Shown here in pieces: positions 49,986-57,882 of a stretch of DNA of 64,000 nucleotides. The notes beneath the pieces were generated by a model. That model was not told where the DNA came from, searched no databases, and worked only from the letters and a program-made list of their open reading frames with translations. Source of the DNA: Apostichopus japonicus (Eukaryota; Echinodermata; Holothuroidea; Aspidochirotida; Stichopodidae); contig NC_092564.1 in assembly GCF_037975245.1 (NCBI RefSeq), positions 26,954,984 through 27,018,983 on the forward strand, written 5' to 3'. The translations under genes were made by a program, and so were the position numbers. Numbering within the stretch: position 1 is the first letter of the stretch; each line of letters begins with the position of its first letter.

Positions 49986-51951
49986 ATTCCTTCAAAGCAT
50001 ACTATATACACAGAGATTGGAACATTCAATTATTCCCTGCCTAGTTGGTGAGGTTGCATGAGGTTCCTTATTTGCATGAATGAATGGCTTATGCACTGCC
50101 ATTATCTAGTGGAAAATGCAATTGGCTTACCAAGCTAGTACCAACTTTGACTCTCTGGAGTTCTACCCATAAGAAAAGATTCATCATGTCATGATAGAGA
50201 GTTTAAGATGATCAACTATGTCAAAAGCAGAGATTAAGTAGAAAAATAACCGAAGCAGTCTTTTAAAAAGACTTGTTTTAAAAGAGTGGTTTCAGTACTA
50301 TGACTTTTTTATAGCTATACTGATGAATAACATACTGTATACATGATATATAGTAAAGGCTTCGTAATTGACGCACCTTCAATTATAACTAGCAACGATA
50401 CAGCAGGCCACCTAAACTTTTTGCAGTCAAGCATAATTACATATTCATGAGTTTGAATCCATTTCAGCTATTTGCTGACCAAATTGTGGTTTCTATTAAG
50501 CTTTTACCACCCTCCCCCCAGTTTTACACGTATTTTGGACATTTGGAAATCTTACAAAAAATTACCAAAATTACTTCAATATGATACAACTACTCTCTGG
50601 GACCTGACCTGTCTGAGCTAAGAGGTTCAGAGCATAGCAAACAACATCCAAAGTCAATGGATGTATACTTAGGCCTACTTACTTTAGCTTATCGACGAAT
50701 GTGTCAATTTAGGGGTATGAAAGAACTTGACACAGCAGACACATTGTGTTCAAATTCTTCTCAATTGTACGTTGCGTAGGCAGAGAACAATAAATATTTT
50801 GAGATCATTACATTTGTGAGGAACTACATATAAAAAATGCATGCAGTTGAGTGATTTGGATTTTAGGTTGACAGACATCGTCAATCCAATCCTTAAGTGC
50901 GTCAATTATGAGCCCACCATGCTATACATAACTAGCAAAAATAATAGCAAATGTACACTACATAAACCTATGTATAATGTGTAATATAGGAGGCTCAATA
51001 GGGGAAAGTCAGGCAGCAAGCAGAATAGTGTGCAGGGCATCATCTATGGTATTGGAATCACTTGCAAATGCTTTGAAAATGACAAAGAAAAATGCTCCAC
51101 AAATGCAATGCAACACATGTGTACAGTACCACCTTGTGTACTGTACTCAGTTTTAGGTCGTTAGTATCTTCAGTTGCCATGAGAACTTCATATTCATAAA
51201 CCTAAAACCTGTTACATGGGAAAAACATGCTTAATTCTACCTCCTCATCACAGTACACTACAGGATAACATGAGATTGTACAATTACCAGCTGTAGTGTA
51301 CAATTAGATTCCAACAGGGAGGACAATTTAAAGTCAAAGTGGCTATTCTTACGAATGTTCGTAAGAATAATTTCCGACTACGCATGCGCAGTTGCTATTT
51401 TTATGACAGGAGAACTATTTTTAACGACCAGGAGTAACAATAATTTCCGGTTAGGGTTAGTGTTAGGGTTAGGATTGGGGTTTATGGTTAAAGTTAGGGT
51501 TAGGGTTACCCCTACTACATGCGCAGTTGCTTTATTTACTTTACTGCGCTTGAATTCGCCTTTGAATTCACCTTTGTCGTAAGAATAGTTTATAAATAAT
51601 TGTTACGACTAGTCGTAAAATAGCCACGGCCATTTAAAGTGCCGCAGTTAGCCGAACTAGGCCTACATAAAGAGTACAATGTAGTCTTCGAAATTCCAGA
51701 GCAGGTTGTAAAGTGAAAATAAAAAAATCATCTGTGCAACGACACCATTAGGCCGAATATATGCCCCCAGACGGTAATAGTATAGTAAAAGAACGTCCAC
51801 AGTCCCGGAGCATTTACATTTCGTAATACTGACCTAGTGTAGGCTTACCCTATATCATAGGCTATTAGATTAATGCAATGTTCATGCAGTTGAAGATATA
51901 CTTACCCAAATTAAGGGCTACTAAAACGACCCAAGTTGACCGAATCAACAT
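24308..51951 (-). CDS. ADAM10: ADAM10 (Kuzbanian-type) disintegrin metalloprotease, complete, 14 coding exons
   Basis: Membrane-anchored zinc protease that in animals sheds ectodomains such as Notch and its ligands. Exons, in transcript order: 51906-51951, 48716-48866, 38741-38859, 37200-37456, 35899-36186, 34825-35011, 32745-32908, 31357-31531, 30493-30667, 29748-29852, 28813-28897, 28015-28126, 26530-26780, 24308-24499. They total 2307 bases, every phase agrees, and the product is 768 residues (human about 748). Order: signal peptide; prodomain with cysteine-switch-like C168; furin-type RRRR at 216-219; catalytic domain with [11 protein letters not shown] at 395-405 and Met-turn near M427; disintegrin and cysteine-rich regions about 463-700; transmembrane helix about 708-726; short basic, proline-bearing tail. 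All catalytic residues are present and no break was seen. Thirteen introns are inferred: twelve GT-AG and one AT-AC (28898-29747). Confidence 0.95.
24564..26413. repeat. 66-bp satellite, 28 copies, filling ADAM10 intron 13
   Basis: The unit contains ACGACCTTTCATATACATAT, TTAGTCACAACAAACTCAG and ACTATAAACTAAAAGCTAA. Copies differ at a few recurrent sites (AATTAAAAC or AAATAAAAC; ATAAAC or ATACAC). It occupies about nine-tenths of the intron. Confidence 0.95.
26530..26780 (-). CDS. ADAM10: ADAM10 exon 13: membrane-proximal cysteine-rich region
   Basis: Reads [16 protein letters not shown]..., then [37 protein letters not shown] and VFSWIQ. The PGSPC...GYCDVF...CRLVD...GPL block is diagnostic. 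Acceptor TTCGGTAG, donor GTAAGCTTC. Confidence 0.94.
26975..27110 (+). repeat. Short imperfect tandem repeat, 4 copies, ADAM10 intron 12
   Basis: GAGAATTACAAGGCAG followed by CCTGTAATTG recurs four times. AATTACA and TGTAATT can pair, so every unit is a small hairpin. The rest of intron 12 shows nothing recognisable. Confidence 0.75.
28015..28126 (-). CDS. ADAM10: ADAM10 exon 12: cysteine-rich region
   Basis: Reads [20 protein letters not shown] then [11 protein letters not shown], like the GSICEKYGLEECTC...CHVCCM of vertebrates. Acceptor TTTACAG, donor GTGAGTTATC. Confidence 0.93.
28813..28897 (-). CDS. ADAM10: ADAM10 exon 11: after AT-AC intron
   Basis: Starts AGGAGGCACT right after the intron end TTTTTCAC. 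Reads [20 protein letters not shown] then FKQVCQNG; donor GTAAATC. With the AT-AC join, six residues separate the two cysteines (C-GGGTSS-C), matching the vertebrate spacing C-NGFTAL-C. Confidence 0.87.
28898..29747 (-). other. ADAM10: AT-AC (U12-type) intron 10 of ADAM10
   Basis: 5' end ATATCCTTG matches the minor-spliceosome donor. Branch-like TATCCTTGAC lies at 28909-28918, with its A about 12 bases from the 3' end TTTTTCAC. The join keeps the frame and restores the conserved cysteine spacing. The intron also holds a GGA microsatellite and a C-rich run. Confidence 0.82.
29176..29212 (+). repeat. GGA trinucleotide repeat
   Basis: About 12 GGA units, inside ADAM10 intron 10. Confidence 0.9.
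29748..29852 (-). CDS. ADAM10: ADAM10 exon 10: disintegrin domain, ends at AT-AC intron
   Basis: Reads [15 protein letters not shown]...[16 protein letters not shown] and ends TGTGG directly before ATATCCTTG, a U12-type 5' splice site. The next GT-based ends give a stop codon, a wrong cysteine spacing or a weak acceptor. Confidence 0.85.
30493..30667 (-). CDS. ADAM10: ADAM10 exon 9: disintegrin start
   Basis: Reads [20 protein letters not shown], then [11 protein letters not shown] and ACKLK, the start of the disintegrin-like domain with its cysteine pattern. Donor GTAACACATT, phase 2. Confidence 0.94.
31050..31205 (+). repeat. CATA/CACA-rich microsatellite
   Basis: Mixed CACA, CATA and CACG runs inside ADAM10 intron 8. 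A spurious cysteine-rich minus-strand frame is produced by it. Confidence 0.8.
31357..31531 (-). CDS. ADAM10: ADAM10 exon 8: third zinc ligand and Met-turn
   Basis: Starts [13 protein letters not shown] and contains [20 protein letters not shown], the Met-turn region, then [11 protein letters not shown]. Acceptor TTTCTTCAG, donor GTGAGTTTACC. Confidence 0.95.
31570..32392. repeat. About 42-bp tandem repeat with a 125-bp higher-order unit, ADAM10 intron 7
   Basis: The basic unit is close to AAATCTATTGATATCAAGAG then TATGTACAGTATGAATCATGAT. Three variant units form a block that recurs about 125 bases apart (AGTTTGAATCACGG starts near 31780, 31905 and 32030). Confidence 0.9.
32745..32908 (-). 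CDS. ADAM10: ADAM10 exon 7: zinc-binding motif
   Basis: Reads [12 protein letters not shown]...[12 protein letters not shown]...[12 protein letters not shown]. The third zinc ligand, His405, is the first codon of exon 8. Acceptor CATCCACAG, donor GTGAGTAAAC. A 51-bp tandem repeat begins only about 15 bases upstream of the acceptor. Confidence 0.96.
32924..33132. repeat. 51-bp tandem repeat, 4 copies, next to ADAM10 exon 7
   Basis: The unit contains ACACACCAAAATATAAACCA and TCATTTCAAATACTGAAAGG. It lies in intron 6 and starts about 15 bases from the exon 7 acceptor, so it covers the probable branch-point region. The 51-bp period keeps frames open, producing a false repeat protein. Confidence 0.92.
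33300..33490 (+). repeat. GTAG/ATAG then GA-rich microsatellites, ADAM10 intron 6
   Basis: Tetranucleotide ATAG/GTAG repeats at about 33310-33385 are followed by purine-rich sequence with GA runs near 33460-33485. Confidence 0.85.
34043..34146 (+). repeat. 52-bp direct duplication, ADAM10 intron 6
   Basis: GTCAACCACAAGCAGACCCC...CTCTTTGGCTATGA occurs twice in tandem, with one obvious difference. Confidence 0.85.
34825..35011 (-). CDS. ADAM10: ADAM10 exon 6: catalytic domain
   Basis: Reads VNTSEDKD...[11 protein letters not shown]...[12 protein letters not shown] and [13 protein letters not shown], among the most conserved ADAM10 stretches. Acceptor TTTGTAG, donor GTAAGTCTC. Confidence 0.95.
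35899..36186 (-). CDS. ADAM10: ADAM10 exon 5: furin site and start of catalytic domain
   Basis: Begins [17 protein letters not shown] at residues 215-220 is a proprotein-convertase site. It is followed by [19 protein letters not shown], equivalent to CQLYIQTDHLF in vertebrates, and ends FIIDRIK at donor GTGAGCTC. Confidence 0.93.
37200..37456 (-). CDS. ADAM10: ADAM10 exon 4: prodomain with cysteine switch
   Basis: Contains [19 protein letters not shown] and [10 protein letters not shown]168 sits where the inhibitory prodomain cysteine of ADAM10 is expected. Ends in an Asp-rich DDDDG at donor GTAAGTCC. Confidence 0.92.
37800..38437. repeat. About 18-bp minisatellite, ADAM10 intron 3
   Basis: The unit is close to CAGTATGTGGTAATCATA, with variants (TAAACATA, TTACACGGTATG). 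Over 30 units are present. All open frames here are repeat artefacts. Confidence 0.92.
38741..38859 (-). CDS. ADAM10: ADAM10 exon 3: prodomain
   Basis: Acceptor with a long T tract ending TTTTACAG; reads [17 protein letters not shown]...[10 protein letters not shown]; donor GTGAGTTT. It corresponds to the HGRHFNLRMKRD...YDTSHIYTG part of vertebrate ADAM10. Confidence 0.9.
38860..41260. other. ADAM10 intron 2, first part; nothing recognised
   Basis: AT-rich with many TACAGTA/TACTGTA words. No exon of another gene could be supported. Confidence 0.4.
41270..41845. repeat. 29-bp minisatellite, about 19 copies, ADAM10 intron 2
   Basis: The unit is close to CATGTACAATACTATATGTT followed by GTATACATA. 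Because 29 is not a multiple of 3, each frame cycles through three readings, giving apparent Tyr/Cys-rich proteins with a 29-residue period. Confidence 0.92.
41850..44800. other. ADAM10 intron 2, middle part; no supported gene
   Basis: A TTA/TTATTA microsatellite lies near 42180-42210. A 143-codon plus-strand frame at 43120-43551 has one hydrophobic run but no known domain. Nothing else stands out. Confidence 0.35.
44806..45018. repeat. 107-bp tandem duplication, ADAM10 intron 2
   Basis: AAGATAACATACAATAATAC...CACTGTGCTTCATTTACCAC recurs 107 bases apart. The flanks are rich in GATAATACAATA words. Confidence 0.85.
45020..48700. other. ADAM10 intron 2, last part; mainly simple sequence
   Basis: Contains a 15-bp repeat ACTCGCAGTCACATA (three copies, 46560-46612) and repeated ATAACCTTTAT words (about 46990-47140). 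No exon or RNA gene was recognised. Confidence 0.45.
48716..48866 (-). CDS. ADAM10: ADAM10 exon 2: N-terminal prodomain
   Basis: Reads [13 protein letters not shown] then [10 protein letters not shown], matching the conserved KYIRHYE and HQKHQRAKR region of ADAM10 prodomains. Donor GTAAGTAT, phase 2. A second AG (TTCCAG) lies 17 bases inside the start, but its use would shift the frame. Confidence 0.88.
49198..49983 (+). mobile_element. CR1-like non-LTR retrotransposon, 5'-truncated 3' end
   Basis: A 220-codon open frame (49218-49880) has the C-terminal RT region of CR1/L2-group elements: [56 protein letters not shown] and [20 protein letters not shown]. Coding similarity begins abruptly near 49198 (RKTNYT), showing 5' truncation. 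A short 3' UTR ends in a GAT repeat at 49955-49983, the usual simple-repeat tail. The intact frame implies a fairly young insertion. It lies in ADAM10 intron 1, antisense to that gene. Confidence 0.9.
49990..51320. other. ADAM10 intron 1; nothing recognised
   Basis: No exon, RNA gene or clear repeat was seen between the CR1-like element and the 297-bp inverted-repeat element. Confidence 0.4.
51335..51631. mobile_element. MITE with 9-bp target duplication and telomere-like core
   Basis: Flanked by ATTTAAAGT at 51326-51334 and 51632-51640. GTGGCTATT occurs inverted near both ends. Next to the ends lie palindromes: TTCTTACGAA-TG-TTCGTAAGAA on the left and TTACGACTAGTCGTAA on the right. The core, 51449-51508, is TTAGGG-like (GGTTAGGGTTAGTGTTAGGG). 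A 9-bp duplication is usual for Mutator-like elements. No coding capacity. It lies within ADAM10 intron 1. Confidence 0.72.
51906..51951 (-). CDS. ADAM10: ADAM10 exon 1: start codon and signal peptide
   Basis: ATG at 51949-51951 begins [15 protein letters not shown], a short basic start then a hydrophobic run. The donor is GTAAGTATA. It joins in phase 1 to exon 2 through acceptor TTTCTAG, giving VYICSS before the mature prodomain. No other in-frame ATG upstream was examined as a start; transcript support is lacking. Confidence 0.75.
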
Positions 51952-52940
51952 GACTGGGAAGAACACTTGCGAAATGGCTGGAAAATGTTATTATGTACCC
52001 AAAATGAGTCAGTTGCAATGAAAAAATGCTACTTCCCGAACCACTCAATAGGCTAGTCGTTGTAACACTGACAAAGTAGCTTCATACACTAATAATAATA
52101 TATATACAACATTATACACTACTACTAATACTCAGTCTGGGGACGGCATTGATATAAGGGTTGTGCATTCGTGGAAATCAACACAGCAGGGAAAGTAAAC
52201 ACAGCTGAGTCATATGCTTCTTACTGTTTTCCTTTGGCCGAATAAGGACCGACACCACTTTACTTCACAGTTCAAATCGAGAGAAATTTTTCCTATTTTT
52301 TATGTTCACAAATCCAAGCTGAGACGTGAAGGGTATGTTCTCTTGACACATTGGCTGAGAAGTCTCGCAGGGAATTAGGGAGAGCAAGGGGCGGAGGGGG
52401 ATGGGGGAGGGGGCACGTTCCCCAAGAAGGGAGCATGGGTTATTGGGCGTCCCCGCCCCTCAAAGATCATACTTTCTTCCAAATGGTTCACAATTAATAC
52501 TACACGTTCAAACCACACAATGTAGTTAAAATGATAGCTCCGTTTCGCATCTAACTCATCATACCAAATGAAAATGTCTAAAAAGGGAGGTAACACTCCT
52601 TCGGACATCAGTGAACATTTCTGCCGCCCCCCCCCCTCCTTCAAAAAGAATTCATGCCACTCCTAAATCGTTTTCACCCACCCTCTGGTATCAGCCCGAG
52701 GACGGAGGGTATGGAGAATATGGGAAAACGAGGGAATATAAAGAAGAGAGCAATAGTTATAAAAGATGGATGCATAGCGGCAAGAGAGATAGGGAGCAAC
52801 AGGGAGTGAGATTGTGGTGAAAGCACAGGACAGGACGAAAGGGAGCATAGGAGATGAGGATGAAAGATTTGAGTCTACACTATTAAGAACTTAGTTTATT
52901 TGGTTTATTTTGGTTTATTTTGGATTATTTATTTAGTGGA
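51952..52940. other. Region upstream of the ADAM10 start; promoter not defined
   Basis: Should contain the ADAM10 5' UTR and promoter on the minus strand, but no TATA box or initiator could be assigned with confidence. G- and C-rich runs lie near 52380-52460 and 52620. Confidence 0.3.
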
Positions 52941-52949
52941 GTGTTATCT

Positions 52950-53155
52950 CAGTGGTTAAACGCCGGGCCTTTCAATCATAAGGTCCCGAGTTCAAATAAC
53001 TCCAAGATTAACGTATGTCGTCCAGTTACAGAGCTGTTGACAATTGACAATTCATAATCATGGATGTTAAATATGAATCTAAGAGACTGACTTCGGTCAG
53101 CTTGCGGCTTTGATAAGCCAATGATGGCTACTTCGCGAGTTCCTGCTTGCAGGAG
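52950..53155 (+). mobile_element. tRNA-derived SINE
   Basis: TATCTCAGTGGTTAAACG resembles a pol III A box, and GAGTTCAAATAACTC at about 52988 is a decayed B box. GGCCTTTCAATCATAAGGTC between them forms an anticodon-arm-like hairpin. The tail contains CTGACTTCGGTCAG, a stem closed by a UUCG tetraloop, then GCCAATGATGGC and TCCTGCTTGCAGGA palindromes. Tail words recur at 16640-16855. Confidence 0.6.
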
Positions 53156-53778
53156 GATCTAAAATACATACATTTGCTATCGTTGTTGTGTTTTTGCTTT
53201 ATCTCATTGCAATCTATGAGAAAATGTGATCGGCAGCGTTGTGTCAAAGAATTCTGTTTTCAAGGCTTTCGCCGATCGACGACTATAGCTGCTACCGTGC
53301 TTTCAAACCGACTACAAGATTATAAGTTTATTACATAAAAGTAACAATAACAGTAACAGAAGGGGCAAATGGATTAACATCAAATTTCATTTTCCCCCAT
53401 TCCATTTACATGTGAATTTACAGTCTTCAGCGATAATTATGACAACAGGAAAGACTCCGCCTAATTAATTTACAGTATTATTTCCGCAGTTGCTGGGTGT
53501 AACCTGATGAACCCAGCTGATAGTGACGTTATGATTTCAACTCAGTAGATGGCGCTATTTGAAAATTGTCTCTTTTGCTGATAGTGCCAAGGTCAACAAC
53601 AAAAAAGTCTACTTGCCAATTCACTGAGGTTATAAAACCTATGAAGTGATTCTTGTCATGCAAAAGGTTACAAACAGCAAACATATCAAATAATATCAAA
53701 TGAAATCAATAAAATAAACTTACCAAAGTGCTGAAAACAAACGAACTCCGCCCACTCAAATATGGGAAGGACGTATTA

Positions 53779-54842
53779 CATAGGCGTAGGCGGCGGGGGG
53801 GGGGGGGGGGGGGGGGGGGGGCTGGGGGGGGGCTGCAGCCCCCCAACCAATTTTTTTGGTGAAAATTCGGGCAATATGCTGAGAATTTTTCGGGCACCTA
53901 CTGGAAGAAGAATAATTTGCAATGTGTTTTTCATTTTTTTTTTGGGGGGGGGGTGAAAATTCGGCAATATGCTGAGAATTTTTCGGGCACCTACTGAAAG
54001 AATAATAATTTGCAGTGTTTTTTTCAATTTTATTGGTGAAAATTTGGGCAATTTTTTATGCTGAGAATTTTTTCGGGCACCTACTGAAAGAATAATAATT
54101 TGCAGTGTGTTTATTTATAATTTTGTTGGTGAAAATTTGGGCAATATGCTGAGAATTTTGCGCCACCTACCAGTGGCGGAGCGTCCATAAAGTCAGAGGG
54201 GCGGATGCCCCCCTGACGGACTCAAATGGACTGCTGGCGCCCTTTTCCGCTTTTTAGCACTTTTTACTTATTCGCGATTATTGACTTTTTTATGCGCTCT
54301 CAAATACCTATTGACATTTGTCACAATTTGTTGGTGCAATTTTCTGACAAATAGCGATGACACCTATTTATTTTTCGTTTATCTGCAAATTAGCAAGGCC
54401 CGGAAAGGTTAATTTCCGGCGATCTAGGGAGTATCTTTACTCAAAAAATGTCTGTCCGCTCCGCGCTAACCTGTGGTGGCGCTCCGCTTAGATAGTGTCA
54501 AAAGCGCCCCTACAGACCATTCTCTCCCCCTGACCAATACCCCTAGCTCCGCCACTGGCACCTACTGAAAGAAGAATTTGCAATGTGTTTTTCTTATATT
54601 ATTATTATGATCATTATTGTTGTAACAACTTCCCCAATAATTCTAACCAATATGGAAGGGTAATAACACGGAAAATGATTTTATGTTATTGGCAGGTGAT
54701 GTAATAACCAATGAATGCCTATATGATATGCACATTAACATGTGGAACGCGCGCGGAGCGCGCGAAAAATATTGGTTATATTTTTCGGGCAAGTCGTTAC
54801 AGCCCCCCCCCCCCCAAATCAAATGAGGCTCCTACGCCTATG
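53779..54842. mobile_element. hAT-like non-autonomous element A
   Basis: Ends CATAGGCGTAGG and CCTACGCCTATG; 8-bp target duplication ACGTATTA at 53771-53778 and 54843-54850. The interior has a long G run, then about four copies of an 85-100-bp unit (GGTGAAAATT, GGGCACCTACTGAAAGAA). Element B is inserted in the last copy. No transposase. Confidence 0.87.
54171..54557. mobile_element. hAT-like element B, nested in A
   Basis: Ends CAGTGGCGGAGC and GCTCCGCCACTG. Flanking 8-mers CCACCTAC and GCACCTAC match at seven of eight bases and lie in the host repeat unit. No transposase. Confidence 0.82.
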
Positions 54843-54884
54843 ACGTATTATAGGCTAAGGTATACTATCAACTGTAGCAGTGGT

Positions 54885-56225
54885 CAGGGGCGTATCCAGG
54901 ATTTTACAATAGGGGGGGGGGGGCGTCAGGCATGAATGATCGCCGTCCTAGGGGATGGGTCTAAGGGGAGGGGTGGACAATTTTTGCTTTCGAAGAAGGG
55001 CTGAAATGCAAAATGGTGCCATATGCATGGGCGGCGATCCGTACTTCCGAGTGGGGGGGGGGGGAGGATATGACCTTGTTGACTATCTAAGCGTAGCGCC
55101 ACCATGGGTTGGCGCGAAGCGTACAAGAAAATTTTGGGATTAACAAACCCTCTAGATGGCCGGAAACGGCACTTCCCGAGGTTTCCAAGCGGCATATACC
55201 CAACTTTAAAATAGGGATGTCATGTCCGAAATATCTCATAATCAGGATCCAAAATACCTTTTTTTTAATTTCGGGTGTTATTTTGGGAAAATTGCCCCTG
55301 TCAATCTTGTTTCAGGCGCAACGTTAGAATGTTCGAGAGCTCTTTTATATTATTCGATGAAGAAAATGGCCTCATGCAGGCTATTATAGGCCTATACACA
55401 TGCAATACACAATTACACATAGTTACATTCCTAGGTACCGATTGCTAGGGCATCCAGGTGAAACGTGTATTAAGCATTACCCTGGTAACATGAGATTCTC
55501 AGCTGTTCGAGGGAACATGTACGTGTGTAGGCCTACTATATGGCCTATATGAATACTATGAGGGTGCATATATGTACTATATCAATACCGTGGGCGCAAT
55601 AATACATTTTGTTGTTATAGGGCTAATGAAGCCTACAGTCAACTATTCTTGCTTTTATTTTTATTTTATTTGAAAAGATCGTACTGCGTTTATGGTAGGC
55701 GAGAAATGAAGCTAAAAAAGAGCCGTACATTAACGATGATGCATAAATGTAGGCATGAAAACATTCTTATCCCTGGCATTTGGTGGCGGGGATATGGTGC
55801 ATTACATCCCCTCCACCCATTTTCATGGGGGGATATATCCCCCCTTCCCCCCCCCCCCAGGATCGCCGCCCATGGCCATATGTGATCCATTTTTCGACCT
55901 TAATAATAAGCAACATTTCCAGTAAATATGGACACAAAATGCACAATTTAGTATGGCTGGCATGTCACTTAGTGTTTATAGTGATAATACAAACACAATT
56001 ACCATCTATGTTTCTAAAACTATTTTGCCGCCGAACTTCGCCAGAACCTTTTTTTGGCAAACAAAAAATAAAGCATACGGGAGGGGGGGGGGGGGGTTGA
56101 GCGATCACCGACATCTCACTTAAAGGTCGTCATCAATTGTTTTTTTTTTTTTTTTGCTAAACTTTTTTTTTTGGTGACTGCCAATAGGGGGGCGCGCCTG
56201 TTGCGCCCCCCTGGATACGCCCCTG
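54885..56225. mobile_element. hAT-like element C
   Basis: Ends CAGGGGCGTATCCAGG and its exact inverse CCTGGATACGCCCCTG; 8-bp target duplication GCAGTGGT at 54877-54884 and 56226-56233. Element D is nested inside. No transposase is seen. Confidence 0.9.
55026..55874. mobile_element. hAT-like element D, nested in C
   Basis: Perfect 15-bp inverted ends CATGGGCGGCGATCC; 8-bp target duplication GCCATATG at 55018-55025 and 55875-55882. No transposase. Confidence 0.9.
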
Positions 56226-56555
56226 GCAGTGGTGGTTGTTTATAACAGTAATGGATTCTTCCTGGATTCTAACGTCTAAGCATCAGCAGTCACAACATGA
56301 TAATTCATCTTTGCATTCATGAAAGTAATATCTTTCACCTTTTCTTTCTGGTACAACAAAAAATCAAACTTTCTCATATTGCTCGAATAAGCGATCTGTG
56401 GCAGTCACGTTAAGTTGTGTTATGATTAATTAGGAACATACTGTTTCAAATTCAGACCTTATACAATGATGATGTAAGTTTCTCTGTCTCTACCGCTGTA
56501 ATGCTCTTTCCTCGTCTATAACACGTTCAAATACGTGCGGATGTTTGCGCATCAG

Positions 56556-56899
56556 CCCTAGCCTTTTGGCTAAGATCATGTGTAGTATCTGTTCTCGGCT
56601 TGTTCTGATTCGCTTCTCGGCCATTTGGCTAAGATCATTTGTAGTATATGTTCCCTTTCGAGGGGAATGGTGATGCACACCTGACGATGATCACACAGTC
56701 ACAGTCCCGATGCAACGGGACTGGGGCTGAGAGCGGATCAGTCGTTTGGTTTTCGTGCCCAGGTTCTTTCTTGGGCAACTTTTCCTTAAAAGAAGTATCT
56801 GTTCCCTTTCGATGGGAATGGTGATGCACACCCGACGATGATCACACAGTCACAGTCCCGATGCAAGGGGCCTGGGGTTGAGAGCGGATCAGTCGTTCG
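56556..56899 (+). repeat. U2-snRNA-headed tandem repeat, first part
   Basis: 56556-56592 reads AGCCTTTTGGCTAAGATCAT then GTGTAGTATCTGTTCT, and 56608-56653 reads CGCTTCTCGGCCATTTGGCT then AAGATCATTTGTAGTAT. Both match the 5' end of U2 snRNA. From TGTTCCC the sequence leaves U2 and enters a body with strong hairpins: CCCT-TTCG-AGGG, CAGTCCCG-ATGCAA-CGGGACTG and GCCCAGG-TTCTTT-CTTGGGC. The body recurs 151 bases on, again starting AGTATCTGTTC. This looks like a snRNA-derived SINE or a chimeric snRNA pseudogene, not a working U2 gene. It is interrupted by element E and resumes at 57883. Confidence 0.7.
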
Positions 56900-57882
56900 C
56901 ACTGGCGGATCCAGAGCCTTTGTTTGGGAGGGGCCAAAGTGGCATTAGAGTGATATGGGGGAGGGGTCTAATGGGAGGGGCCCCCCTCCCCCTTTGGAAA
57001 ATTTTCTATTGCTGAATGCCCTCAGATGCAATTTGGTGCGACAAAAGTGTACAATGGTGATGTTAATTTACTTCTAAAAAAAATGTTTCCCAGGTGTAAT
57101 TTTCTAAAATATTTATAAGTTGGGATCATCTTTCTCAAGAAATTTTATTTCTCATAGGTTATAAATTTCTTACAACCAGCCTGTAACTGCAAAATGGTGT
57201 TAAACTGTAAATCCTCATGCTCATACATTTACATAGCTCCCAACTCTTGAGAAGGCAAATGCTGGTCCATGCCATGAATCGCAGTCCTGGGGGAGGGGTA
57301 TAAGATTTTGATTTTTTTTGGAATCCTGGTGATGCCTACATGTAAAATGGTGGCACTTAGAAAGGCTTTTGTCACCCAAAATTTTCTGAGAAATATGCAT
57401 TTTTTTTGTGTGTAACATCAATAAATTGAATAGTAGGTGATAATTCATTCTTTCCCGTGGCATGAAAATGTTCGCTGCTCGCCCCAATGAAAAGAAATAT
57501 AGGCTAATTTGAGGTTCACATGATGCTGTAAAGGAGGTTTTATACTCTTTTATGCTAAATGCTAAAGAAATGATGGTTGCTAAGTCAAAATTTGATGCAA
57601 ATTTTTTTATGTATACTTGACAATTACAATGCGGTTTTTTCGGACGCTTGTGCGGGTCAGCGGGTTTGGGTGTTAGAATGCGGGTCTAATTCCCGCGAAT
57701 TGCGGGTCAGTTGGGAGCTCTGCATTTAATTTTAAACCAGAAAATGAAAGGTTTAGACTAGTCTACCACTGCTATTCCTCTCGATTTTTTAAATTTCCAA
57801 TCATATGATTTAGCGGATGTTCGGAAACACTTTTTGGCTCACCTTTGGGGGGGGGGCATGGCCCCCCTTGGATCCGCCAGTG
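56900..57882. mobile_element. hAT-like element E, inserted in the U2-headed repeat
   Basis: Inverted ends CACTGGCGGATCC; perfect 8-bp target duplication GTCGTTCG at 56892-56899 and 57883-57890. Removing it restores the repeat body (GATCAGTCGTT...TTTGGTTTTCGTGCCCAGG). No transposase. Confidence 0.92.

Noticed and set aside
51449-51508. True telomere or chromosome end
   Set aside because: The TTAGGG-like run is short and degenerate, and lies inside a bounded element within ADAM10 intron 1.
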